Shown here: in pieces, positions 32,901 through 41,102 of the stretch
Numbering within the stretch: position 1 is the first letter of the stretch
Layout of the letters: every line of letters starts with the position of its first letter
Source: Flavobacteriales bacterium UBA952
Lineage (GTDB): Bacteria > Bacteroidota > Bacteroidia > Flavobacteriales_D > Crocinitomicaceae
DNA length: 64,000 bases
NCBI GenBank assembly: GCA_002293185.1
Contig: DBCS01000009.1
Coordinates: forward strand, 1-64,000
Direction of reading: 5' to 3'
Translations under genes and position numbers: made by a program
Notes under the pieces: model-generated
The model's database searches: none
What the model was told of the DNA's origin: nothing
Seen by the model: the letters and a program-made list of their open reading frames with translations, nothing else

Positions 32901-34273
32901 GGGTTGAGTCTATCTTCTACTTCTAGGCCATGACGGCCAATTTCGATGTAAAAATCTGAGCCAAATTCAGCCTTCCACCATAAAAGTGCTTCTTCGGCTT
33001 GTCGTTCGCCCACATTCAGCAATAAATTGGGAATTTCCCCGTATAAATTACCGCTTAAAATAATGAGGTCTTCTTTATACTGTGTGAGCAATTTTTTGTC
33101 AATGCGAGGCACATAGTACATTCCCTTGGTGTAGGCAATTGAAGCAAGTTTGATTAGATTTTGATAACCATTCTTATTTTTGGCCAAACACACAATTTGG
33201 TAGCCATTGTCTTTGATTGATTTATCTTGATGGTCTCTACACACATTGAATTCACAACCAATAATGGGTAAAATTTCCTTTCCATCAAAAGGCTCGCCTT
33301 TTTCTTCAGCTGCCGCCCTTTCCGCTTTTATTTTTTCATTGTGCGCTGCAGCTAATTTTTCAAACTGAAATGCAGCCATCATGTTGCCGGTATCTGTCAG
33401 AGCAACGGCAGGCTGGCCGAGCGCAACAGCCTTTTGTAGAAGTGCTCCGACCTCGGCAGTCGATTGTAAAATGGAGTACTGCGTATGATTGTGTAAATGC
33501 GCAAAAACGACATCCTGTTTATCGATAGGCTGAGTGGGCGTTTGGATGGCTGGCGCTTGTGTCTTGCGTTTGGAAATCCGGAGTTGCTCACTTTGCGCCT
33601 TTAAATTGACATGTTGGATTCCGATTTTTTGAATTTGATCTGGATTGAGCGTCTGAAAAGACTCAAAATAACCCGGTTCTTGAAGAATTTCTTCTAAGGT
33701 GTAGTGCGCTTTGCGCAGCAACTCTAAAAAGCAACGAGAGGTTGCCTCGACATCGGCAGTAGCGTTGTGGGCCTCATTGAAAGGTTCTCCAAATAAATAC
33801 TGATGGATTTCGGTGAGCGTTGGTAATTTGAATTTACCACCACGGCCCCCTGGTATTTGACAGAGTTGTGCACTGCGTTCAGTACAGGTATCGAGTACTG
33901 GTTTAATTAACGGAGATTCTTGGCCAAGTCGGATAAACTCACAACCTAAAACATTGACGTCAAACTTGAGATTGTGACCAACCATGAAATTAGACTTCTC
34001 AAGATCTTTGACAAAGAAGGTAAGAACCGTGCTGAGCTCTTCGCCAACTGCTTGTGCCAGTTCTGTAGAAATTCCGTGTACTTTTTCTGATTCGAATGGA
34101 ATATTGAAACCCTCGGGCTTTATGATGTAGTCTTTTTGAGAAATGAGCTCACCGGCTTCGTCGTGGAGTTGCCATGCGAGCTGAACAACACGAGGCCAGT
34201 TATCTAAATCGGTAATTGGGGCGTTGAAATCGCGAGGAAGGCCGGTGGTTTCGGTATCAAAAACAAGGTACAT
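29918..34273 (-). CDS. dnaE: DNA polymerase III alpha subunit with N-terminal DnaQ-type exonuclease domain
   Basis: The 1451-residue protein begins with a DEDD exonuclease domain (residues about 1-190; DTETTG, HNLKFDVNVL and HNATADVEAT). A PHP domain starts near residue 258 (HLHNHTQYS). The polymerase core has PGRGSAAGSAVAYC, the catalytic PDIDIDFDD near residue 685 and GEADTLRKAMGKKD, followed by a helix-hairpin-helix region and an OB fold (LLIAAVITNAEH onwards). The proofreading domain fused to DnaE is known in Bacteroidota, so this single protein probably combines alpha and epsilon activities of the replicase. It lies 66 bases downstream of the PabC-like gene. Confidence 0.96.
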   Translation of the reverse strand: MYLVFDTETTGLPRDFNAPITDLDNWPRVVQLAWQLHDEAGELISQKDYIIKPEGFNIPFESEKVHGISTELAQAVGEELSTVLTFFVKDLEKSNFMVGHNLKFDVNVLGCEFIRLGQESPLIKPVLDTCTERSAQLCQIPGGRGGKFKLPTLTEIHQYLFGEPFNEAHNATADVEATSRCFLELLRKAHYTLEEILQEPGYFESFQTLNPDQIQKIGIQHVNLKAQSEQLRISKRKTQAPAIQTPTQPIDKQDVVFAHLHNHTQYSILQSTAEVGALLQKAVALGQPAVALTDTGNMMAAFQFEKLAAAHNEKIKAERAAAEEKGEPFDGKEILPIIGCEFNVCRDHQDKSIKDNGYQIVCLAKNKNGYQNLIKLASIAYTKGMYYVPRIDKKLLTQYKEDLIILSGNLYGEIPNLLLNVGERQAEEALLWWKAEFGSDFYIEIGRHGLEVEDRLNPILIDLARKHELQLIATNNTYYIEQKDSIAHDVLLCVKDNELVETPKGRGRGFRYGLENDSYYMRSTAEMLSLFSDLPEAITNVAEIIAKCEYYGLAREVLLPAFDIPSAFIDPQDALDGGKRGENAFLRHLSYEGAKKRYSAITEEITERLDFELATIEKTGYPGYFLIVQDFCNAARQMGVSVGPGRGSAAGSAVAYCIGITNVDPIKYDLLFERFLNPDRVSMPDIDIDFDDEGRSRVIDYVINKYGANQVAQIITYGTMAAKSAIRDTARVMNLPLPEADRLAKLIPDLSLRKLFNMPEPELIDKLRNQEAITNAKELRRIYQGKDLQAQVLQKAMEIEGSVRNTGIHACGVIITPDDLTNFVPVAIAKDSEMVCTQYDNAVAESAGLLKMDFLGLKTLTLIKDAVRLVKENHGIELDPDTFPIDDEATYALFQRGETVGIFQYESPGMQKHLKELKPTLFADLIAMNALYRPGPMEYIPSYCKRKHGDEPIIYDLPDCEEYLNETYGITVYQEQVMLLSQKLADFTKGEADTLRKAMGKKDRKVLDKMKPTFIERATAKGHPSPTLEKVWKDWEAFASYAFNKSHSTCYAWIAYQTAYLKANYPAEYMASVLSNNMSDIKQVSFFMEECRRMGVEVLGPDINESGFTFAVNSSGAIRFGLGAIRGMGSGPVEAIIEERKNNGPFKDIFDVTKRINLRLCTKRSFESLVFAGGFDSFNDTHRAQYFATDTNGRTFLEAAIRFGAGIQEQAHSSQHTMFGEATGTTMPAPMIPKTEEWPAIYKLNREKEVVGIFISGHPLDDFKVEISSFCTGTVAMLNDPSAHLGRDLLIAAVITNAEHRITKRGDAFGSLFIEDYQEAFKLNLFNETYLKFKHFMEPGTFVAIKGRIEVPRFRQYPEFVVHHMELLQELRDKRAKMLKLRFTAKQLDQMVIEQLHELFEAHPGSCQLHFTVFDPLDGIEVSLPSRSVKVQPSSKLFKELAKLDIQFKLN

Positions 34274-34339
34274 GTGCGCAGTAAAAAGGGAACTTTAAAT
34301 TTAGGGATTTCTGCAGCAGCGCCCGTCAATTGTTGAAAA

Positions 34340-35191
34340 CTATTGTGTGGCTTTTTCCCAATATGCATTGAGTAAGACCACGAGTTTACGAGAGATGTTA
34401 TTTTGGTAGCGTTTGGTTCGATAACCCCCAACCCAGTTAATTCCTCGGATGGCATTGGTCAAGAAAACTTCGTCGGCGGCCATTAAATTTTGTGGAAGAA
34501 TTGCACATTCATATACCTTGATACCATTAGCGATTGCTAAATTGATGACTTGCATGCGCATGGTGCCTGCCAAACACCCTTCGTCTAAGCCCGGTGTGTA
34601 GAGCACTCCATTGCCAATAATAAACATATTGCACGACGACGTCTCTAATATTTGGCCTTTAACATCCGTCAAAAAAACGTCATCTAAACCATTTGCTTTT
34701 GCGGAGAGTGCTGCCATCACATATGGTAAGCCCATTTTAGTCTTGAAATTCGACAGCACATTTTTTTGGAGTTTAATTTCTTGATAGATATCTAGCTCTA
34801 AACCGCGGGCATTCAGTTCAAAATGATTGACCTCATAAGGGTAAACCTCAATATAGTAAGTAGAGTCATTGGCATCAGGTAAATAAGCACCACCACTGAT
34901 GCGATCTAAAGATAAACGACAACGACCCCCTTCTGAGATTGCTGATAGGGCGCACAACTCTAAAATTTTAGCCTCAAAAAAATCTGTTGTGTAACTTGCC
35001 GACGGACGCATGTGAATGGCACGCGCACCCGCGAGTAGCCGCAGCACATGGTTTTCCAGATTGAGCGGCTGGCCATTGATGATTCGGATGCTCTCAAAAA
35101 CGCCGTCGCCATAAAGATAAGCACGGTTGCCAGGCAAGATGGTAGGCGCATCTCCAGTTAAAATAGAACCATTATTGTTAACGTAAAGCAT
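34340..35191 (-). CDS. Class IV aminotransferase, PabC (aminodeoxychorismate lyase)-like
   Basis: The 283-residue PLP enzyme shows the fold-type IV pattern: GNRAYLYGDGVFESIRIING, a PLP-binding lysine in NFKTKMGLPYVMAAL, ILETSSCNMFII and CLAGTMRMQV. The D-amino-acid aminotransferase, branched-chain aminotransferase and 4-amino-4-deoxychorismate lyase families share this architecture. PabC activity (folate synthesis) is likely for short Bacteroidota members but unproven. The stop of the rhomboid gene lies 14 bases before its start. Confidence 0.8.
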   Translation of the reverse strand: MLYVNNNGSILTGDAPTILPGNRAYLYGDGVFESIRIINGQPLNLENHVLRLLAGARAIHMRPSASYTTDFFEAKILELCALSAISEGGRCRLSLDRISGGAYLPDANDSTYYIEVYPYEVNHFELNARGLELDIYQEIKLQKNVLSNFKTKMGLPYVMAALSAKANGLDDVFLTDVKGQILETSSCNMFIIGNGVLYTPGLDEGCLAGTMRMQVINLAIANGIKVYECAILPQNLMAADEVFLTNAIRGINWVGGYRTKRYQNNISRKLVVLLNAYWEKATQ

Positions 35192-35205
35192 TGGCTAGAA
35201 ATCTT

Positions 35206-35811
35206 CTAATGTAACAAAGATGCAAAAAATTGTCCATAGCCCGGAATAAAAAAGATGACAAATAAAATACCTGCAATGGCACCTGAAATATGGGCGTCAT
35301 GCGCAATTCCTGTATTTCCTTTTCGAAAAGCATAATATTCAACAAGCAAGTATACAGGACCAAATATATAGGCTGGAATCGGAATTGGAATAAACATCAG
35401 CATCAGTCCCTGACTAGGGTGAGCTGCTATAAATGCAAAAAGTACGGCAGTTACTGCGCCTGAAGCGCCTAAACTTCTATATCCAGCATTATCTTGATGA
35501 CGGTAATACGAATAAAGGGTAGCAAACAAACCACCCATTAGGTAAAGTGCCAGAAAATAATAAATTCCTTTTACCGTCCCAAAAAGTATGCTGTACTCCT
35601 TAAAAAGAAAGTCTCCTATAAAATACAGTGTCATCATGTTGAAGATCAAATGAGACCAATCTATATGCACCAGCATATGGGTAAAAAAGCGCGGCCATTC
35701 CAATTGATGTTTGATCCGATAAGGAATAAAGAGCATGCGTTCCAAAAAAGCTGAATTTTGAAAACCTTGCCAGGAAACGAAAGCAGTAAGGATAATAAGA
35801 CCGATAACCAT
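35206..35811 (-). CDS. Rhomboid family intramembrane serine protease
   Basis: The 201-residue protein is strongly hydrophobic, with six predicted membrane segments. It has HIDWSHLIFNMMTLYFIG (the conserved HxxxN-containing helix), the active-site GASGAVTAVLF and a C-terminal segment with AHDAHISGAIAGILF, which supplies the catalytic His. These are the Ser-His dyad elements of rhomboid proteases. It would cleave membrane protein substrates, which are unknown. It is divergent from the L,D-transpeptidase gene and upstream of the PabC-like gene. Confidence 0.92.
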   Translation of the reverse strand: MVIGLIILTAFVSWQGFQNSAFLERMLFIPYRIKHQLEWPRFFTHMLVHIDWSHLIFNMMTLYFIGDFLFKEYSILFGTVKGIYYFLALYLMGGLFATLYSYYRHQDNAGYRSLGASGAVTAVLFAFIAAHPSQGLMLMFIPIPIPAYIFGPVYLLVEYYAFRKGNTGIAHDAHISGAIAGILFVIFFIPGYGQFFASLLH

Positions 35812-35857
35812 TGAATTTCAAGAAGTTTTAACTACATTCAACGAAAATAAGCATAAA

Positions 35858-37447
35858 ATGAAGGTTTATATTCATTTCTTTTCAAGTATGATGCTTAGCA
35901 TGGTTTTCTTTTACAGCTGCGCGTCAAATCCATCAGCTGAATCAAAAAAAGACTTCTTGACCAACCAACAAATACCTGATTCAAAAAAAATTAAATTACT
36001 CCTTGAACAAGGGCACCCTTCTCTTTCTCTTCCAAAAGAAGAGAGACAAAAACTTTACCAACTCTATCAAAATTCAGGATTTCAACCTTTTTTTGATTCA
36101 ACAACGCAAAGTGAGCAAATTCAACAAAGATGGACTAATTCACTTTCCAAAGCCATGTATTTTGGTCTTCCCGAATCTAGAAAGCTTCCCGAATTAAAAG
36201 GTCACCGGCTCGTGAACGAACTATTGATCAACTATTATATCGGCACAACCATTCACGATTTAGACAGTGGATTCATCGACTTTGAAAAAAAGAGATTCAA
36301 ACCAAAAAAGTTTCAGCACTTTCCAATAAATTGGCTTGTTTCTCATCAAAATACGGACTCCCTGTGCCTAACTCGAGGGCCTGCAGATTCAAACTATCGC
36401 TATTTTGCGAAGCATCTTTATCATTTTTGCGACACCGCCACTTTAGCTTCGCTTTCCTTCCAGCTAACCACAGAAAAAGAAGATCGAAATCTAGCATGGA
36501 AACAACTCCAAAGTGGGTTGAAAGGCTTGGGCTATATTGATGCGAATACGGATAGTTTAGGTATAAGAGCAGCTTTGAAAAATTATCAAAGAACTCAAAA
36601 CTTGAATCCAGATGGTAGAATAGGTAAAGCAACCGTTATTGCATTCGGACAATCTCAGCAAGAGCAATTATATCATGCGCAAATTTCTTTAGACAGGCTA
36701 AGGCAAGCACCGGTAAAACCCAAAAAGTATGTTTCGATCAACCTCCCCTCCTTTGATTTACAGTTTATTGCAGATGGTTCTCTAAAGGCTACTCACCGGG
36801 TCATTATAGGCAAAATAGAACACCCAACGCCTGAATTAAGCTCCAAAATTTATCAAATTGTGAGCCTGCCTTATTGGCGCGTACCGAGCTCTATTGCGAA
36901 GAATGAAATTTTACCTGCGCTCAAACGCAATCCGAACTACCTAGAAAAAGAACACATGCGCATTTATGGTGCCGCAAAAAAGGAAATAGATCCCAAAACT
37001 GTCAACTGGAAAAATATGGGGAGCAATTCATTTCCCTACACGATCGAGCAAGACCCTGGGCCCTGGAATAGTCTAGGACTGATCAAATTTGAGTTTAGCA
37101 ATCAATTCTCGGTATATGTTCACGATACGCCAAGCAGGTCTTTATTCAGACAAAACTTCCGGAGTTTCTCGCATGGGTGTATGCGGGCAGACGACCCTAT
37201 TGAACTGGGGAAATTATTCCTAACCCACGATAAAATTGGAAAAAAAACCAATGAAGTGACCCCTGATTCCTTACAAAGCCTTATCGATTCAAGTTTTCAT
37301 CAAAAAATTCCTTTGCTTCAGGCCATTCCTATTTTTGTTACGTATCAAACCGTTACCTCAGATAGAAATCGACTCTATTTCCATTTAGACCTTTACCGAC
37401 GAGAACAAGACCTTATCGCTTTATTTCGTTCGAAAAATAATGGCTAA
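35858..37447 (+). CDS. L,D-transpeptidase (YkuD domain) lipoprotein, LdtD/YcbB-like
   Basis: The 529-residue protein has a lipoprotein signal (SCAS near residue 23). A scaffold domain is followed by a peptidoglycan-binding segment (ALKNYQRTQNLNPDGRIGKATV). The catalytic YkuD domain has VHDTPSRSLF and SHGCMRADDP, with Cys 441 as nucleophile. Such enzymes cross-link peptidoglycan 3-3 or attach proteins to it. The domain order matches E. coli LdtD (YcbB). It is divergent from the rhomboid gene; its stop is 21 bases before rpe. Confidence 0.92.
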   Translation: MKVYIHFFSSMMLSMVFFYSCASNPSAESKKDFLTNQQIPDSKKIKLLLEQGHPSLSLPKEERQKLYQLYQNSGFQPFFDSTTQSEQIQQRWTNSLSKAMYFGLPESRKLPELKGHRLVNELLINYYIGTTIHDLDSGFIDFEKKRFKPKKFQHFPINWLVSHQNTDSLCLTRGPADSNYRYFAKHLYHFCDTATLASLSFQLTTEKEDRNLAWKQLQSGLKGLGYIDANTDSLGIRAALKNYQRTQNLNPDGRIGKATVIAFGQSQQEQLYHAQISLDRLRQAPVKPKKYVSINLPSFDLQFIADGSLKATHRVIIGKIEHPTPELSSKIYQIVSLPYWRVPSSIAKNEILPALKRNPNYLEKEHMRIYGAAKKEIDPKTVNWKNMGSNSFPYTIEQDPGPWNSLGLIKFEFSNQFSVYVHDTPSRSLFRQNFRSFSHGCMRADDPIELGKLFLTHDKIGKKTNEVTPDSLQSLIDSSFHQKIPLLQAIPIFVTYQTVTSDRNRLYFHLDLYRREQDLIALFRSKNNG

Positions 37448-37468
37448 TTTTACTGAAAATAGATTCTC

Positions 37469-38113
37469 ATGCTTGTTTCTCCGTCCGTACTATCCTGTGA
37501 TTTTGGCAACATCCAACGAGATACCCTCTTGTTGCACAACTCCGTGGCCGATTGGTTGCACATCGATGTCATGGACGGTGTTTTTGTACCAAATATTTCT
37601 TTCGGATTCCCAGTTTTGCAAGCCATCCGCAAACACACCGACAAAACACTAGACGTGCACCTCATGATCGCCAACCCTGATGCCTATCTCGAAGACTTTA
37701 AAAAGGCCGGTGCGGATATCCTTACGGTCCATTACGAGGCTTGCCCGCACTTGCATCGCACCATCAGTCGGATTCAAGAATTGGGAATGAAAGCAGGCGT
37801 TGCGCTCAATCCGCACACACCAATTGAAGTGCTTTCAGAGCTTGCTCCAAAGCTAGATTTGGTGCTTATTATGAGTGTGAATCCTGGTTTTGGAGGTCAA
37901 AAATATATCCCCGCTGCGTCCGATAAGGTCGCCCGCCTAAAAAAATTGCGTAGCCAAACGAATTCAAAATTCTTGATCGAAGTAGATGGCGGCGTTAATT
38001 TAGAAACCGGAGCCCTTTTGGCTGCTGCTGGTGCAGATGCATTGGTTGCAGGTAGCTTTGTTTTTGGTTCTGCGGACCCAGCCGCTACGATTTCAGCTTT
38101 AAAAAGCTTGTGA
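37469..38113 (+). CDS. rpe: Ribulose-phosphate 3-epimerase
   Basis: The 214-residue TIM-barrel protein contains VSPSVLSCDFGN, LHIDVMDGVFVPNISFG, the MSVNPGFGGQKYIP segment and IEVDGGVN, all Rpe signatures with the metal-binding His and Asp residues. It interconverts ribulose 5-phosphate and xylulose 5-phosphate in the pentose phosphate pathway. The length is normal. Neighbouring genes are not part of the same pathway. Confidence 0.97.
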   Translation: MLVSPSVLSCDFGNIQRDTLLLHNSVADWLHIDVMDGVFVPNISFGFPVLQAIRKHTDKTLDVHLMIANPDAYLEDFKKAGADILTVHYEACPHLHRTISRIQELGMKAGVALNPHTPIEVLSELAPKLDLVLIMSVNPGFGGQKYIPAASDKVARLKKLRSQTNSKFLIEVDGGVNLETGALLAAAGADALVAGSFVFGSADPAATISALKSL

Positions 38114-38151
38114 ATACGTAACCAAAATGCAGATTGGTCGTTAAATAATTT

Positions 38152-39201
38152 ATGAAGCTTCTTATTGCTTTAATCCTTTCCACTTCATCGCTTTTTGTGT
38201 CTTTTGCATGGTCGCAGGGGCTTGCTCAAAAAGAACAAGAGGCAAGCAAGTTATTAGCAGCACTTCGCGCAAGTACAGACGATAACCAAACCCTCCAAAT
38301 TCATTTGGCTTTCAAAAAAGCAATGTCTGGGCTCGTCAGCAGCAAAGATTTCTTCGATTCGCCTTTACAAGCACTCCGAATTGCGGACATAAAGAGTGCA
38401 GATCAAACCGTTCGCTTACTTACCTGGAATGTCGAATTTTCAGATCTTTCCTACACTTACGGAGGGTTCATTTTACGCCGAGAAGAAGGCAAAGAGCGGG
38501 TTTCAATTCTAGAACTAAACGATGTGCTCGACCCCTACAGCTCCAAACCAGAAAATGTCATTGATTACAAAAATTGGTACGGTGCGGTGTACTTTAAAAT
38601 CATTGATTTTTCTTTTCAAGGAAAAACACAATACCTTCTATTTGGCTACGATGGTGGTACCACTATGAGCAATTTTAAAATCCTAGATGTACTCAGTTTT
38701 TCAGGACAAAATGCCAAATTTGGGAGCTCTGTTTTCAAAGACCCAAAAGCAATCAAAAAACGAATTGTTTTTGAATATGCCAATATGGCCAGTATGTCAT
38801 TAGAATTTGAACCCAAGCGAGCGCGTATCGTTTTTGATCATCTCTCTCCAGAAGCACCTGCCTTAGAAGGAATTGCCTCCTATTACTTTCCTGATATGTC
38901 CTATGATGCATATGTCTATGACTACGACCGCGAGCTTTGGAATCTAGAGGCAGACGTGGTTGCTACGAATCCTGAAGAGGTCGGAGAACGCTATTACTAT
39001 GCCTTGAATAAGAAAACAGGCAAAGTAGAAAAAAACCGCATGCGCGCTGATTGGATGAATCCTTCCGATCAACAAAACCCAGAAAACGGAACCCACAAAG
39101 CCACGCTTCCTACCAATGAAAACCAAACAGATCTACCACCTGTAAAGAAAAAAAGGCGTTTTCAATTGTTTAAAAAGCCGGTAAACCCTGAATCTTATTA
39201 A
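38152..39201 (+). CDS. Conserved secreted protein, function unknown
   Basis: The 349-residue product has a signal peptide ending near SFAWSQ. I do not recognise a named domain. Features visible are a compact segment with TYGGFILRREEG, NWYGAVYFKIIDF and YLLFGYDGGTTMSNFKI, and a C-terminal tail rich in Asn, Pro and Lys (PPVKKKRRFQLFKKP) that looks disordered. Similar secreted proteins of this length occur in Flavobacteriales, so it is likely a real conserved gene. It has no clear promoter and lies 38 bases after rpe and 12 before the CvfB-like gene. Confidence 0.65.
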   Translation: MKLLIALILSTSSLFVSFAWSQGLAQKEQEASKLLAALRASTDDNQTLQIHLAFKKAMSGLVSSKDFFDSPLQALRIADIKSADQTVRLLTWNVEFSDLSYTYGGFILRREEGKERVSILELNDVLDPYSSKPENVIDYKNWYGAVYFKIIDFSFQGKTQYLLFGYDGGTTMSNFKILDVLSFSGQNAKFGSSVFKDPKAIKKRIVFEYANMASMSLEFEPKRARIVFDHLSPEAPALEGIASYYFPDMSYDAYVYDYDRELWNLEADVVATNPEEVGERYYYALNKKTGKVEKNRMRADWMNPSDQQNPENGTHKATLPTNENQTDLPPVKKKRRFQLFKKPVNPESY

Positions 39202-39213
39202 GTCTAAGCTCCT

Positions 39214-40056
39214 ATGCAACTCGGAAAAATCAATCAACTTACAATCAAACGCTTTGCACCCCCCGGAGCTTATCTGATCGATATTCAAGAAAACGAAGTT
39301 TTACTTCCTAATAAATACCTCACCCCAGACATGGAGGAAGGCAGTGTAGTAGACGTTTTTGTGATGAAAGACTCCGCTGAGCGTCTGGTTTGCGTGACCG
39401 AAAAACCTTACATCCTTCTTGGCGATTGCGTATATCTCGATGTAGTTGAAGTTAACCCTTATGGTGCATTTGTAGACTGGGGCCTAGACAAAGATTTATT
39501 TGTGCCATTTGCCGAACAACGCACCCGTCTAGAAATTGGCGATAGATATTTATTCACCTTACTCTATGACTTTGAAACCGACAGGCTTTTTGGAAGTATG
39601 AAAATTAAAAAAGTTCTTATTCCTTGTACAGATTTAAGTTTGGAAGGTCAAGAAGTTGATTTGTTGATTTGCGATGAAGGCAAATTGGGTCGGAATGTAA
39701 TTGTCAATAAACGTTTCGAAGGCCTCATTTTTAAGGACCAGCAAAACCAACCCCTCAAACGAGAACAGGAGTGCAAAGGATTTGTCGCAAAGGTGCGCGA
39801 AGATGGGAAATTAGACATCCGACTTGAGGTACCTAATGACAGTCGTTACGATGCAGCAGAACAAAAAATACTCGACACGATAGACAGCAACGGTGGTTTT
39901 CTTGCGCTCACAGACAAAAGCGATCCAGACGAAGTACGCGCCATATTAGGACTCAGTAAAAAGACCTTCAAACAAGCCATAGGTAAGCTCTACAAGCACC
40001 GCCGTATTGGCCTAGAAACCGACGGAATTCGTTCGTTGAATAATCCTAGGATCTAA
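39214..40056 (+). CDS. CvfB/YitL-like S1-domain RNA-binding protein
   Basis: The 280-residue protein begins with MQLGKINQLTIKRFAPPGAYL and contains several S1-like repeats (VVEVNPYGAFVDWGLDKDLFVPFAEQ) and a C-terminal winged-helix region (SDPDEVRAILGLSKKTFKQAIGKLYKHRRIGL). This is the CvfB family; Staphylococcus aureus CvfB binds RNA and affects virulence-gene expression. Its role in Bacteroidota is not known. It is upstream of gpsA, which has its own -7 element. Confidence 0.9.
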   Translation: MQLGKINQLTIKRFAPPGAYLIDIQENEVLLPNKYLTPDMEEGSVVDVFVMKDSAERLVCVTEKPYILLGDCVYLDVVEVNPYGAFVDWGLDKDLFVPFAEQRTRLEIGDRYLFTLLYDFETDRLFGSMKIKKVLIPCTDLSLEGQEVDLLICDEGKLGRNVIVNKRFEGLIFKDQQNQPLKREQECKGFVAKVREDGKLDIRLEVPNDSRYDAAEQKILDTIDSNGGFLALTDKSDPDEVRAILGLSKKTFKQAIGKLYKHRRIGLETDGIRSLNNPRI

Positions 40057-40090
40057 ACAATTGCAACGCGGCGCCTTTGAAGAGAATGTG

Positions 40091-40098
40091 TAACTTTG
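40091..40098 (+). promoter_or_regulatory. -7 promoter element, TAACTTTG, 4 bases before the gpsA start
   Basis: An exact TAnnTTTG match four bases (CCAA) before the ATG at 40103. A TTG at 40061-40063 is 27 bases upstream of it, too far for the usual -33 spacing. A leaderless transcript is implied. Confidence 0.5.
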
Positions 40099-40102
40099 CC
40101 AA

Positions 40103-41101
40103 ATGGAAACACCACTAAAAATTGCGGTCATTGGAGGCGGCAGTTGGGCTACAGCAATCGTTAAAATTCTCTGCAATAATTGCACTGAAATCTATTGGTG
40201 GATGCGCAATGAAGAGTCCATCGCCCACATCCAACAATTTGGTCACAATCCAAAATACCTACAGTCCGTCTCTTTTGATACGAGTAAACTGGTCCTAAGT
40301 TCAAACTTAAAAAGTACGTTAAATGCTGTGGATTGGGTGGTAATTGCCACTCCTGCTGCATTTCTTGAAGAAGCTTTTGCAGGTATAGACGAAAGCCATT
40401 TCATCAATAAAATCGTATTTTCTGCCGTCAAAGGTATGATTCCTTCCTACAACGCGATTCCAGCTCGCTTTATACACAAGAGTTTTGGAGTGCCCTATGA
40501 CAAAATTGGTATTATTTCTGGTCCTTGCCATGCTGAAGAAGTCGCTATGGAAAGATTATCTTACCTTACTCTGGCTTGCGCCAACACCGAAAATGCGCAG
40601 CAAATGGCGCTTGCCCTGAGCTGTCGTTATATCAAAACAACAACAAGCGATGACCTTTTTGGAACAGAATTTTCGGCTGTCTTAAAAAATGTTTACGCTT
40701 TAGCAGCAGGAATTTGCAATGGTCTAGGCTATGGCGATAACTTCCAAGCAGTACTCGTTTCAAATGCCATTCAAGAAATTGAACGTTTCATTGACGAAGT
40801 TCACCCCGTCCATCGAGATACCAAAACCAGTGCCTATCTTGGAGACTTACTCGTGACAGCTTATTCGAATTTTTCGCGGAACCGCACCTTTGGCTTCATG
40901 ATAGGCAAAGGATACTCAGTCAAAAGTGCACAGCTTGAAATGAATATGATTGCAGAAGGCTATTATGCCACCAAAAGTTTGTTTGAAATCAATCAAAAAT
41001 TCGCAGTAGACATGCCCATCCTATCGGCGGTTTACCGCATTATCTACGAGAAAATGTCTCCTGCCATTGAAATGAAACTTTTAGCTGAAAAACTAGTCTA
41101 A
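40103..41101 (+). CDS. gpsA: NAD(P)H-dependent glycerol-3-phosphate dehydrogenase
   Basis: The 332-residue protein has the NAD-binding loop VIGGGSWATAIVKIL, the segment VFSAVKGMIP, GPCHAEEVA and the substrate-binding region with VLKNVYALAAGICNGLGYGDN. It reduces dihydroxyacetone phosphate to sn-glycerol 3-phosphate for phospholipid synthesis. The size is normal. It is one base upstream of the aspartate kinase gene and probably co-transcribed with it. Confidence 0.95.
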   Translation: METPLKIAVIGGGSWATAIVKILCNNCTEIYWWMRNEESIAHIQQFGHNPKYLQSVSFDTSKLVLSSNLKSTLNAVDWVVIATPAAFLEEAFAGIDESHFINKIVFSAVKGMIPSYNAIPARFIHKSFGVPYDKIGIISGPCHAEEVAMERLSYLTLACANTENAQQMALALSCRYIKTTTSDDLFGTEFSAVLKNVYALAAGICNGLGYGDNFQAVLVSNAIQEIERFIDEVHPVHRDTKTSAYLGDLLVTAYSNFSRNRTFGFMIGKGYSVKSAQLEMNMIAEGYYATKSLFEINQKFAVDMPILSAVYRIIYEKMSPAIEMKLLAEKLV

Positions 41102-41102
41102 T

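Noticed and set aside
29918..34273. DnaE-exonuclease fusion as a novel architecture
   Set aside because: Fusion of a DnaQ-type domain to DnaE is already known in Bacteroidota.
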